Origin: Athripsodes cinereus
Lineage: Eukaryota > Arthropoda > Insecta > Trichoptera > Leptoceridae
Assembly: GCA_947579605.1 (NCBI GenBank)
Contig: OX388321.1
Coordinates: 19,893,614-19,957,613 of the forward strand
Length of the DNA stretch: 64,000 nucleotides
Reading direction: 5' to 3'
In this document: positions 13,301-23,549 of the stretch, piece by piece
How the letters are laid out: each line of letters starts with the position of its first letter
How positions within the stretch are numbered: the first letter of the stretch is position 1
Translations under genes and position numbers: made by a program
The notes under the pieces: generated by a model
The model's database searches: none
What the model saw: the letters and a program-made list of their open reading frames with translations, nothing else
Told to the model about the DNA's origin: nothing

Positions 13301-16300
13301 TCAACTCTATTGTATTAAAACTATTTTGACATATTGGTAAAGTAATTATTATCTATCAATAAATTGTACTATGTTATACATGAACTGTTGTAATGGGATT
13401 GCATTTATTTATTTCATATAGTTTATCTTTTACAACAGACTGATATCATGAGCAAAACTAGTGAGTACATACATATGTGTTTCCAGTGCATTTTTTTTAA
13501 TGATACACTCCTCATTCAGTTTATCTCGATTGCCCTCCAGAAAATTAATTTCTTGCTTCATGCTATCATTTAGTTCTCGAAGAGCTCTTAGTTCCTCCCC
13601 ACAAACCGTAAGTTTCTAAAAAATATTGAGAGTATTTGAAGATAGGTATGTATGAATTTGGAACACATTTTAATAATTGATTTCTTATATACTAGACTAT
13701 AATACCCTCACATTGAACCTAAGTAAGGTAAGCAGAGAGAACTTAAATTCAATTTATCTTCCAATACCATTACATTAAAAAAAAAACAGTACAAATTCAG
13801 CCAAAATTACAATTATGGATATGTGAAACTAAACAACTGATATTGATTTTTTTTGTAATGCATTCTCATAATGCTATTTTAAAACTTTAAGCCCCAAATT
13901 TAACAGGACGCCATGGCAGCACACCAGGTGAAATATTCTCTATAGATCTACATACATTTTTTTGGTCGCAGTAACTGTTCGCATGGCCATGGTGTCCCAG
14001 TGAAATATGGGCCTTATAATTATTCTCAAATAGTTTTTTCTTGAATTGAGCACTAAGTTGAAAACAAAAATTTAGTATCCATGAAATATGAAAATTCACA
14101 TACAACATCAACACTGACATAGATGTCAATTAAAATATCAAAAAAAAAAATAATAATTTATATAAATTAATAATTCTATAATCGATTTCATAAAACTCAA
14201 AATAAAATTAAATATACATTTTCATAGGTCGATTGTTGGTCCATATTCCTCTTTTCCAAAGATGCTTTTTCCTCTTTCAGAAGCTGTAAGCCAAATTATT
14301 TAAATATATTAGAATATAAGTTGAAAATATGTGATTTAATTACAATTAGTGTACAAATATTAATAGTCACCTCAATAGTCTCATTCAGAGAAGAAACATT
14401 ATTATTTGCCTGGAGAAGGTGTTTATTCAAGGAGATTATTTCATTGGTTTTAGATGTACACCTATAATAAAGACAAAAACATATTTTATATAATTTATTG
14501 TCACTCACAAAGGTCACAGCCACCAGCTATAGATAGCTAAGAATTGCTATTTTACAACTTACTCAGCTACAGAAGCAGTCATTTGTTTGTGTTGTTCATT
14601 GCTCTCTTCTTGCAAAACATTATATTTATCTTGCAGACTGGAAAGCTTTTCATCTAACTGCAATCAAAAAATGTGGTGGACGGATAGGAACTACTTTTAA
14701 GTTGGACTATTTCACTAAATGTTATGCTATACTGCATAAATCAGAGACAATACTTTTATAATAATACATTCTAGGTAGGTGACATAACTCATTGCAAGCT
14801 TAAACATGTTAATTAACAGACTAATGATCAAGCATGGTGTTTTATAAAATATATGCCTTTTACAGGACTCACCCTTAACAAGAAACAATGAGAGACTTTT
14901 TTATTTTGTCTGGAGACTCTGTTTAAAATACAGATTAACATAATTATTATAAAATGTGAGAGATGAAAATTACAACAAAAAAACATCATACACACCTCTT
15001 TGATTTTGTTACTTTGAGTAGATCTGACAGCAAGCAACTCATCCTTCTCTCGTTCAATAGTCTTGACTACATTCTGTGAAAGTGTCAAATAGTTGTTCAG
15101 CTCAGCTATTCTTTCATTTTGATGATTGACAAAAGCATTCTTATCTTCCACTGAAAACAAACACTTTATTAGCAAAACAGTACACAATCGTGTTCCAACA
15201 AATTTAAAAGAAATTGATCGAGTTTTCTTTGCGTTCAAAAGACAAGCAATAACAACTATTGTAGGTATAATAGAATAAGATTTCATACATTTTTGCTGTA
15301 CTGCACGCAACTCTTCGGAATGTTTATTTTCAAGTTGTCCAATGTTTGCTTTTATTTCAGCCATTTGTTCCTTACTTTCCTTATACATTGAAAAAATATT
15401 TTTTTTATCCTCCTCTATGTTATTTGTGTTTTGCAAAATAGTTTTAAAACTCGTCAATATGCTACTGCACTTTGCATGATTAAGGCTTGCCCTAAAAATC
15501 CGGTCATGTGAATTAAAACACTTTGAATATTTCTTCAATATCAATCACTTAATTATATAATAGTATCATTTTAATTCTTCGACTATACACGCATGAAGGT
15601 AGTCCCAACCCAGATATGAATCATAAATGTGACAATGCACTAAGCACATGTACATTCAACACCCAGACCCAGGGCAATTTGAAAAAGGTCATTCTTCATT
15701 GCCTTACTTGGGAATCGAACCTGGAACTTTGTGATTCAAAGCCAAAAGCCACATCCCACTGGCCATATGTATGTATATGGCCAGTGGGATGGCCATATAC
15801 ATACATATGGCCAGTGGCCAGCGGTTTGATTTTATGAAAGATATCGGTCCCATAGTGCTGAACTTTCTTGTGCACGCTAACATTTCAAAACCGCGTAGTT
15901 TTTGCATTTCATCATCTCTTAAACTTCATCAAAACTCGAAATAAATTAATATTCATTACTGTTGATTGTCTCTTCAAAACTTTAACAAGTCATCATTTTG
16001 TGTTGCATTCCCGCTTCTATTGCCAAAACACGTGTTAAAAAAATCATCCCCTTCCGGGAATCACTCTATACAAGTGCCAGCGTGTAGTGATCAGAGTATG
16101 TCCAGTAGTGTAACAGAGAAGGATAACAACACCGACTACTCGCAACAACACAGCGGGTGAAAGAGACAAAAATACTGTTTTGTCTACCACGATGCCTATC
16201 TCAGATCTCCGTAAGAAGAAGCTTCTCTATGTGTCCAACGTTTTCTTTGATGTCAACCAAAGTGGAACACTCGAAAAGAAATACTTCGAGTCGGCTATCG

Positions 16301-18427
16301 AGAAAATCTGCACTCTTCGTGGATGGCGCCAGAGTCATCCCAAGAACGTAGAGACGAACGACACCATGACCAAGATATGGGATGGCCTGAGGCAGAGAAC
16401 TGATACCAATAAAGATGGAGAGTCCTCTGCAGTGGCAGCAGCGCTACATGAACTTCATGTTTGACCTAGAAGATGCTTCCAACTTAACTAAAAAGCCACG
16501 GCGCTCTTGAGATGGTCACGGACCATGAAACAGCGCCAAATACAAATCATCTTTTTATTATTATTATTATTATATATGTAATTATGATTCTTCCAAAAAA
16601 ATTTATTATTTCATAAGATACTGTAAAAGTGGACATCAATGTAAAATAAAAGATATATTGTTTGCTATTTATGAGAAATCTGTGTACTACACAATCTTAA
16701 CATAATATGCATAGACAATTCACTTAGATGGAGCTAATCCCAAACTAAGATATGAATCTTATATCGTCGCTCGGTTTTCAATACTGTGAATTCGACAATT
16801 TAGGTGAAAGAGTTTTTATTTTTAAGATATTGGTACAGAATGTTAAAATACGCAATTGTGTATACAAAACATTCTCAAAATATTGTCCAAGCTGCTAGAA
16901 TGCCATATGGAACAAATCCGCGAATATGCATTCAGGTGATGTCGTAACTTTTATTCAATTTATTCGGCCTCCTGTAAAAACTTGTAATTGTTACATTTGC
17001 AGTATCGAACGTCGAGCAATGATATTAATACCAACGTGACAATATATAATAAATATACAATGACTCAATATATACATCAATCCGTATAACACCCAGACAA
17101 AATCTATATAATTATATTCATCCCACCGTACATTTTCTGGTTGTGTGTTGTGGGTTGAGTGTGGTTGCCAGTGGACTATCTGCATGCAATGCAATGAAGC
17201 AGTTTTTCCTCTTCATTCCATTGAATAATCTATAGTGTACTCCAATGATATAATAAACATAAAAAAATATTTACTTTTGAATAATATTTTCTTTAGTTGC
17301 CAACAGGTTTTGGTATGAAGTATTTAGCTTCTCATATTCTGCCTGCTGTTGGTGAAGGTTGGCCTTCAATTTCAAGTTGTTCTCTTCTGATAACTGAAGC
17401 TTGTGATTGATTTCCCAAAGAATAGCTTCTTTTTGAATCTAAAACAAAACACATTCAAGTCAAAGATCAAAAAGCAAACACACAAACAAATAAATTTCAA
17501 CTCTACTACTACTACTATACCATCACGGCATATCCCACAAGTGGGGTAGCCAGCAGATCAGCTGTATGTAAGAAACATACAAACTGTCCTCTTCGTGCCA
17601 GTATAAAATCAAGACATTCAGGATGGGTGGCAAACCTCAACGCTGAATTTAAGATGTAAAATGTCTTATTTTTTTCGAACACCTGCCTTTTACAGGACAC
17701 TCGAAAACTTACGCAGAAGAGTGGGAGACCAATTCTTTACCGGGTGCTCCACCAGTTATTTTATGAATACTATAATAACATAAACAGCTTACTTTCATCT
17801 TAATTATTTTTTCTGTTGACTTTGCTACTTTAGACCTTATGGAATCAGTTTCATCCCACAAATGTCTTTTTCTTGTTTCCTCTTTTGATTGATGCTCTTT
17901 TGAACTAACTGTTCCATGTTCACTCTCACCCTGAAAAAAAGTAGTAGGTATTTTAAGTATATGGATACTTATCCTCAATATCAATAATTCTAGAGACCGA
18001 ATATAGACCATTTACCTATTGAGGTTAATTTTTTTATTTTAAATAACATCTATAACTTTGCATTTCTCTATTTTTTCTGGCTTCAATTCGAAAAAATACA
18101 TCTTTATAAGATTACTTTGACATTCAATGGACACACTGAGTATAAAACATTTGGATATAAAGCATTGCGAAAACGATTTAATTATGGATTATTTTGATTA
18201 TATAATTAATATGGATAAATTGTGAAAATTACAATAGTTATAATGCGTTAATATACTTTGAATTTCATATCAAATTAAGGCGATGCTGTTTAAAGCACCG
18301 AATGTTTCGAGCTTGGAGTATCAATATTTACACGTCCTCGGGTATTTTGAATTTATTTTTATATGATAACGAGAAAATGCAAACTTATATAAAGTAATAT
18401 GCTCATATTTACCTCGCACGATTCCAT
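10380..18427 (-). CDS. Long coiled-coil protein, family not recognised
   Basis: Fifteen minus-strand exons join in one frame: 18427-18413 (MESCE), 17930-17793, 17438-17275, 15491-15289, 15150-14996, 14657-14563, 14461-14371, 14283-14218, 13615-13473, 13288-13051, 12965-12906, 12801-12562, 10800-10705, 10576-10511 and 10403-10380, about 597 residues. Almost all of it is charged heptad-rich sequence typical of a rod-like coiled coil, for example EKLLKEKINEVDEIKKEL. The last 60 residues are basic and carry the motif TIWKDPASRS, a Ser/Asp-rich patch SDSDESD, and a Lys-rich end TIYKSKK. There is no kinase, motor or membrane segment. The exon 12 donor (AAG|GTACCT) is a choice: reading through it runs to a stop at 12439, which may be an alternative terminus or chance. 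Cell-division or chromosome-axis scaffolds look like this, but no family can be named. Confidence 0.72.
10832..10960. repeat. Foldback inverted repeat in an intron
   Basis: Arms of about 39 bp (AATGCAATTTGAAACAAGTG and onward) pair almost perfectly around a loop containing GACGTCTTTCGACTTATAAG. It lies in the intron between exons 12 and 13 of the coiled-coil gene. The loop motif resembles the inner parts of the foldbacks at 37680-38033 and 38561-38862. Confidence 0.8.
11135..11338 (-). mobile_element. LINE reverse transcriptase C-terminal remnant
   Basis: The minus-strand reading includes WLGHMNQIFMNGHMLSKRNR and FMRNCVNEEEANEVYKDRAL. It matches the plus-strand tail at 28068-28337 (GHVLSTLSRRACMRNCMSVM and onward). 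It is a fragment of an RTE-like LINE C-terminus in an intron of the coiled-coil gene. Confidence 0.65.
11727..12236 (+). mobile_element. LINE reverse transcriptase C-terminal fragment
   Basis: A 164-codon open frame reads LLYGCESWHLTKAQERKILS, an ENKCLRRILDVKW segment, a WSWLGHVLRMPNDTWPKRAL block and a final EVTQLAQRRSEWRRLVSALY. This is the typical region downstream of the reverse transcriptase in RTE/L2-type LINEs. The catalytic domain is missing, so the copy is dead. It is antisense within the coiled-coil gene intron. A second, opposite-strand LINE tail (YNSKCMRNCMNVEEVNEVWK-like) follows at about 12250-12389. Confidence 0.8.
15610..15740 (-). mobile_element. tRNA-derived SINE family B, antisense copy
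   Basis: On the minus strand a B-box-like GGTTCGATTCCC is followed by a body ending CCCTGGGTCTGGGTGTT. The same body follows a B box at 35327-35480. The neighbouring 15753-15817 stretch is a palindrome of CACTGGCCATATGTATG-type units. Confidence 0.65.
16175..16493 (+). pseudogene. Sarcoplasmic calcium-binding protein/calexcitin-like retrocopy, broken
   Basis: The frame from about 16192 encodes PISDLRKKKLLYVSNVFFDV, the EF-hand loop DVNQSGTLEKKYFE, then WDGLRQRTDTNKDGESS, closely matching the N-terminal half of insect sarcoplasmic calcium-binding/calexcitin proteins. After DGESS the expected segment up to the next helix is missing and the frame shifts: the true family sequence resumes in another frame as QWQQRYMNFMFDLEDASN (about 16434-16484) and then stops. 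No introns interrupt it, which suggests a processed copy. It is antisense to, and inside an intron of, the coiled-coil gene. A SINE-type tail follows directly. Confidence 0.75.
16490..16580 (+). repeat. GCGC-tail SINE 3' end
   Basis: The motif GGCGCTCTTGAGATGG, a short spacer and AAACAGCGCC are followed by an (ATT)n run. Related segments occur in the opposite orientation at 29985-30062, 45838-45890, 48823-49140 and 53395-53446. The paired GCGC blocks before a trinucleotide tail are the shared feature. Confidence 0.65.
16581..17274. other. Intron sequence, no feature seen
   Basis: This is intron of the coiled-coil gene between exons 3 and 4. No ORF with coding character and no clear repeat, apart from a weak match near 17150-17200 to the dispersed LINE-tail family. 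Confidence 0.5.
17506..17645 (-). repeat. Dispersed LINE/SINE-tail repeat, antisense copy
   Basis: This is the reverse complement of the 7518-7642 repeat: ACCATCACGGCATATCCCAC, then GTGGGGTAGCCAGCAGATCA, and ATCAAGACATTCAGGATGGG. Identity is high by eye, so it is a fairly young copy. It lies in the intron between exons 2 and 3 of the coiled-coil gene. Confidence 0.75.
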
Positions 18428-19040
18428 TTTTTCGTTTTATTTAATAATTAAATCAGAGAAACGACAAAACCACTTTATTCGAAATTTCCCAGAAAACAAA
18501 TGAAAGGAGGAAAATTTTGTGGCTGTCAATTTGTTTCCATTTCCATCCTTGTGTTCTTGTCTATGAAAATATTTACATTGGTTCATGGTTTGATACAATG
18601 CTACCATAGGAGGCATTGTTTGTTTGATAGCATAAAGTAGCAATCACATTGTTTCATTTTGGAGGATCATCCAGAGTGATTACTGAACTAAAAGTGAACA
18701 AGTGGGAGTACCCTTTGAGGATAAAATTTGTTGACATAAAAGTTTATTTTAATTTTAAACAGTAGTACAGTAGAGAACCGGGATTAATTCAAAATTAACT
18801 TCAACTTATTTGAGATGCTCATTAATTAAATTGATGGCATAGACTTACATACTTGCAGCGCGGTACATTTTTTAGGAATTTTTGTGTTCCAACATCGATG
18901 TCCTTCAGGCATTAGCAATGTAATGAGCGATGCATAAATTGTCAACGTCAGTTTAAAACTGGATGCAAAATTTGGTCGGCCGCGTGACCGATTTTTTCAT
19001 TGAATTACCGATTTCGTATATCTATGGTTGATGGTAATAC

Positions 19041-19084
19041 ACGAGACAATATTTTACCGATCATTATATTAATGCGCTTGCGCA
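19041..19084 (+). repeat. Left TIR of the MULE
   Basis: It begins ACGAGACAATATTTTACCGA, and its inner part is GCGCTTGCGC. It matches the reverse complement of 29932-29975 except T for A within the GCGC(T/A)TGCGC block. It is preceded by GGTAATAC (19033-19040). Confidence 0.92.
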
Positions 19085-21590
19085 AGATAATCAATGCCCA
19101 TTGGCTCGAATAATTACTATGTCGTTTAACTGTCATTCGTGCTCTCGTCAGTCGTAATAATGTTGAGAATAAACGTTGAAGAAATATCGTGAATATAATG
19201 AAATTCTCAAAATGTATGATTAAATAGTGTTATGTTCGGTGATGAGAGTACATACGCTATATTATGTATATAAGATTTATGGATTGATTTCGGGCTCACT
19301 TTTTAGCAATGAAAGTGATAACGGTTATCAATATTACTAGGGTGTCACTATTTTACTGACCAGCTATAAATTAGACCATTTTCGTAGGTGTCATTAATTT
19401 ATTCGCTGTTATATCGAAAATGTTCAGGTAGTTTTTTAATGTGTACAGGTATTGCCTTTACAAATATTATCCTATGACTGTACTGAAGTTATTTGCCCTA
19501 AAACCTTGCAATTTTGTATTTAATAAACTTTTATTTTTTAGAAACTCACTTCTCATATTTTATAGTTAGTGAAGATTTTATCAACTGAGATCTACAAAAT
19601 TTTATTCAAGACATTTCTTTCTTTACTCCTTTAAGAGGTGTTTCAAGCACCTTGCTATTGTTGCTACGTAACACAAGTTTAGCCAGGTAATTTTTTTCAA
19701 GACCTCCACTCTGATTACTCTTTGTCATGGCATATTTTTGAGAGTTTATTAACATTAATCAAGCAGTATCATATTTGGTTTTTTGGAACTATTATAAAAT
19801 TTCAGAAATCACTTCTGTTATATTAGCAACTGTATTATAGTAAACAACACTATATAATAGTTGGCTTTATATGTGATATCTCATCATCCATAATAAGATA
19901 CCTACATATTGTCAGATAAAATCTCTTATATACAGATTTACAAAAAAAAGCATCTTGAGTTTGTATGCATCAAACCACAAGTGTTTCCCAGGAACACCTT
20001 TTGGGAGGGTCCGTGGCCGCGTGGAGAAGCCGTCGGCACCAGACGGAGTCTAATTGGTGTTCATTGTGGTTATTCACTTGGATGTATTGATAACTGAAAT
20101 GCTGAATATACTTTCTATGTAATGTAATGTAATTTGCAAAAGCCATTATCTTGTATGAAACTGTAAATTGTTCAAAACTGAGTGGGTTTTGAACCGGGCT
20201 CGCTATCCACTCAATTAAAGTTACATTTCTTGACTATAAAATACAGATAAATTGTATAGAATCAGTGTCAAATCAATGAAACATCTACAGGTTTTTCATG
20301 TTTAAAATTATTTCAAGTTATTGTTAAAATTTTCTCAAGTGTTACATTAAACATTAATATAATGTTTTCACTGTGTATTTAACTTGACTTAGTCAAAGCA
20401 TTAACTTTCCACTGGATAGACATGGAGAGTTCCAATTTGCAATATAAAGAGTCAAAGAAGCAGAGTTCTGAGTCAAAGAAGCAGAACTTATTTGCTCTAT
20501 TGACCTCGTCCAGTATATTGGTGTATGTCTTTGCTGAGCGTAGGGGTTTGCTTTTAGATATTTTGAGAACATAGAGCTCAGAAAGTGACCAAGGTGCTAT
20601 ACCTATTCAAAGCCTTGTAGACCATAAGGCACAGTTTGTATCAGACCCTTTCATTTACTATTAACCTGAGCAACTTTTCCAGCACAGGTGTGGTGTGGCA
20701 ACCTTTATCCTCGCTAAAAATAAATCTTGCAGAACTATTGGATGATCTAAACCATTCGCAAACGAGTGAATTTTCTTGAAAAAATATAACAGAAATTAAA
20801 TGACATTTGTAGGCAATTTTGTTGGATCTGCGGCAGTCCTACATGCACATAATATGTTGCAGTAGTCTAGTCTAGATAAATTATATAACCCCTTAGTGTA
20901 ATTTTTTTACTAGCACTAAACTCAAGATATTTATAAATGTATGTCAAAGTTCCCCAAAGCTAATAATATAAATATTTGACATTACAAGTCACCTCATTAT
21001 TTTCTCAGGATTTCACTATTAATTACACAGTCTTTGTATTAAGGTTAATTTCGTTGTGAAATATTTGATTACTTTTTTATTACATAAAACTTAATTAATA
21101 ACCTGTTGTTCCATATTGGCCTAAGTCATTCGCAAACAAGTGTATGACCTTGAGAAGAATAGAATAGTCTGGTCTAGAGACTACAAAGGCAGAAATATTT
21201 TTTTGTGCTATCAAGAGTGAGGTTTTTCGACACTGAGCGTATTTCGCAGACGGAAGAAAATATGGACCTTGCTGTCTTTGAGATTCCACAGACAGGGTGC
21301 TGTTGATTTGTGCTTCTAGTATCGAGATTTAAGTAGACAGTAGAATATCTGCGTCGACTATCGGAATGGTATCATCATCTAAGAGATGTTGTCAACCAGG
21401 TGATGTGACCCATAAGAATTGTGTTTTAGCTGGGTAGTTCTGCTTAAGACCTCTCTACGCCATTATATTGGAAGAATATTTAGGCAATGAGATATACTTA
21501 TCAAATAAGAAAATGGGAGAATGCAGTTATAATATTGTTGTCCAATGATGGTACTTGGTGGAAGTAAATTAATAAAAATAAAACACTCAC
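19085..21590. other. Left non-coding arm of the MULE
   Basis: No coding exon was found. A related phrase, CATTCGCAAAC(G/A)AGTG, occurs near 20755 and 21128, suggesting an old internal duplication or nested repeat. A tRNA-like B box in antisense (GAACCGGGCTCGCTATCCAC, 20191-20210) hints at an old SINE. Confidence 0.4.
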
Positions 21591-21660
21591 ATTCAGTACT
21601 TCCACAGAGACTTTATTAATCACGAGCTGGCTTTCAAGAGCTTCTGCTCTCATGATCAGG
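21591..21660 (-). other. Exon-like segment inside the MULE, left arm
   Basis: Good consensus splice sites on the minus strand (ATACTAG before 21660, GTGAGT after 21591) bracket 70 nt that read LIMRAEALESQLVINKVSVE and then VLN. About 30 nt of it (ATTAATAAAGTC and onward) recurs in the two direct repeats at 22912-23133 and 23150-23362. It may be a decayed exon of an element gene. Confidence 0.35.
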
Positions 21661-22061
21661 CTAGTATAAAATGAAGAAATTATATTCAAATACATGTTAA
21701 TTAAAAAATAAATATTAATAATAGTAGAAATGTGAGTCAGTGGTAATGAGCAATGAATATATTAATATTTAATACTGTTGTGGGCAGATTTAAAGAAAAC
21801 ATCTCCAGCATTTGCCTTTGTGCGATATCGGGAAAACCACAAAAAACCCATATCAGAGATGAGCAATATTTTTTAGAGAGGTTGCCATCCTCTATAAGAA
21901 TTAGATGATAAGTATTAAAATTGTAGGTAAGCCAATTAAGACATACTAACACTTATACAATCAGACAAAGATATTTTAAAAGTGAGTTTATAAAATCATC
22001 ATCATGAGTACGATAACTCTGGGTGGGCCTTGGCTGAATCCAATAGTCTCTTCCACTCTTG

Positions 22062-22259
22062 TCATACCATTGCTTTTGTCTTCCAGTTTGTGATTTGCAG
22101 CGTAGAAGCTTCGGCGCTGACAAAGTCCATCCATCGCAGTTTGGGCCTTCCTGGTCTTCTTCGTCCTTGTGGTGGGCGTTTTACAGGGTTGTCATCATCT
22201 ATTCTGATTATGGACCAGCCCACCTTGATAGAGCTGATGACATCGGGCTCTCCATACAT
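22062..22259 (-). mobile_element. LINE C-terminal fragment
   Basis: The minus-strand frame reads GWSIIRIDDDNPVKRPPQGR, then a GRPKLRWMDFV segment. The RRPGRPKLRW motif is typical of the extreme C-terminus of RTE-type LINE polyproteins. No reverse transcriptase remains. It is nested in the MULE. Confidence 0.7.
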
Positions 22260-22612
22260 GTCATTAAGTTAGTCAAAAGAAATACCAAAATCGTACTGTA
22301 CTGTACAAAACCCTGATAAAGCTAGTCTTGATATATTATGCTTCTGAAACCTAGGTACTAACAAAAGCCCTTGAGAGATCCATTGCAGCATTTGAGAGAA
22401 GGATCCTTGAACAATCTACGGTCCTGTGAGAAATCATAATGGCTGGCGTCGTCGATACAACTAATAGCTTTATGACATGTATGGAGAGCCCGAGTTTATA
22501 CAATATTCAAGTAAAAATATTTATTAGGTATATTAAGGCCAATGAACAAAATGAGAAGTAATTAATCTATGGATTTAGTTGACATTCATTTTGTAAAACT
22601 CTGTGTTTATAT

Positions 22613-22822
22613 ATGGAGGAAAACACAATTGGTTTTAGTTTTACTTTATTTACCTATATTATATGTTTGATAATTATTCTAGAACAAAACTACATTATAT
22701 CACTCCATACAAGATAATAATGCAAAATAATCACATGTTGTCTATATCCCAGATTATTATACAACAATGTAAAATATAATATTAATAATAAAACCACTAA
22801 AGCCAATTGTGTTTTCTTCCAT
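22613..22822. mobile_element. MITE family 1, copy 2
   Basis: The ends ATGGAGGAAAACACAATTGG and the complement of ATGGAAGAAAACACAATTGG match those of 1208-1365. The sequence just outside the left end also resembles that of copy 1 (GTTGACATTCATTTTGT against GTTGACGTTTATTTTGT), so the true element may extend further left. Confidence 0.7.
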
Positions 22823-22911
22823 ATGTAACTAATTAATCAAAAACAAATTATTTTTTCTTATCCAATGGACGTTGTAGGATGATGGATCAGAATCTCTGTT
22901 GCTAGACAATA

Positions 22912-23362
22912 ATAACTGAAACAAAAGAAAAAACAGCGGCAGTATTCTGATGTTGTAAGAAATGATTAAACACCAACATTTTATAAGAAAAATGATGTTG
23001 AGATGTAGCGTTACTGAAATATGAGATCTAAAAAGTTAACATTGCAACCAATTATTAATAAAGCCCCTGTGGAAGCGCTAAATATTATTGCTTTATTTTT
23101 ATGTATTTAAAATAGGAGAATATTATATTACTTACTTCATGATGACAAACAACTGAAACAAAGGATAAAACAGCAGCAGTATTCTGATATTGTAAGAAGG
23201 ATTAAACACCAACATTTTATGAGAAAAATGATGCTGAGAAGTAGCGTTATTGAAATATTGAGAGCTAAAAAGTTAATATTGCAACCACCTATTAATAAAG
23301 TCCCTGTGTAAGTGCTAAATATATTTTTATGTATTTAAAATGAGTGAACATTATATTACTTA
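22912..23362 (+). repeat. Direct tandem duplication of about 230 bp
   Basis: Two units, 22912-23133 and 23150-23362, share ACTGAAACAAA, CAGTATTCTGAT, GATTAAACACCAACATTTTA and AATATTATATTACTTAC-type blocks. In the plus frame the second unit is open for about 55 codons (including SDIVRRIKHQHFMRKMMLRS) while the first is broken. The function is unknown; it lies just beyond the 3' end of the MULE transposase gene. Confidence 0.65.
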
Positions 23363-23549
23363 CATTCTTCGTAATGAGAACTACTAGTGGCAATATTGAG
23401 CCACAAAAGATATTATGAAAAACCATCCTATAGGCTGAAGACCAATAGGATTCTTTTTAAATATAAAAACTAGTGATAATAATAAACTAATAGAGATTAT
23501 TATTATTGTTAATTATCGGATATTGGAAATATTTTTTTTTAAAATGCCA

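Noticed and set aside
14828..15544. A single 238-codon minus-strand frame as one gene
   Set aside because: It reads through an intron: the middle part (KSYSIIPTIVVIACLL and onward) is not coiled coil and lies between good splice sites at 15289 and 15150.
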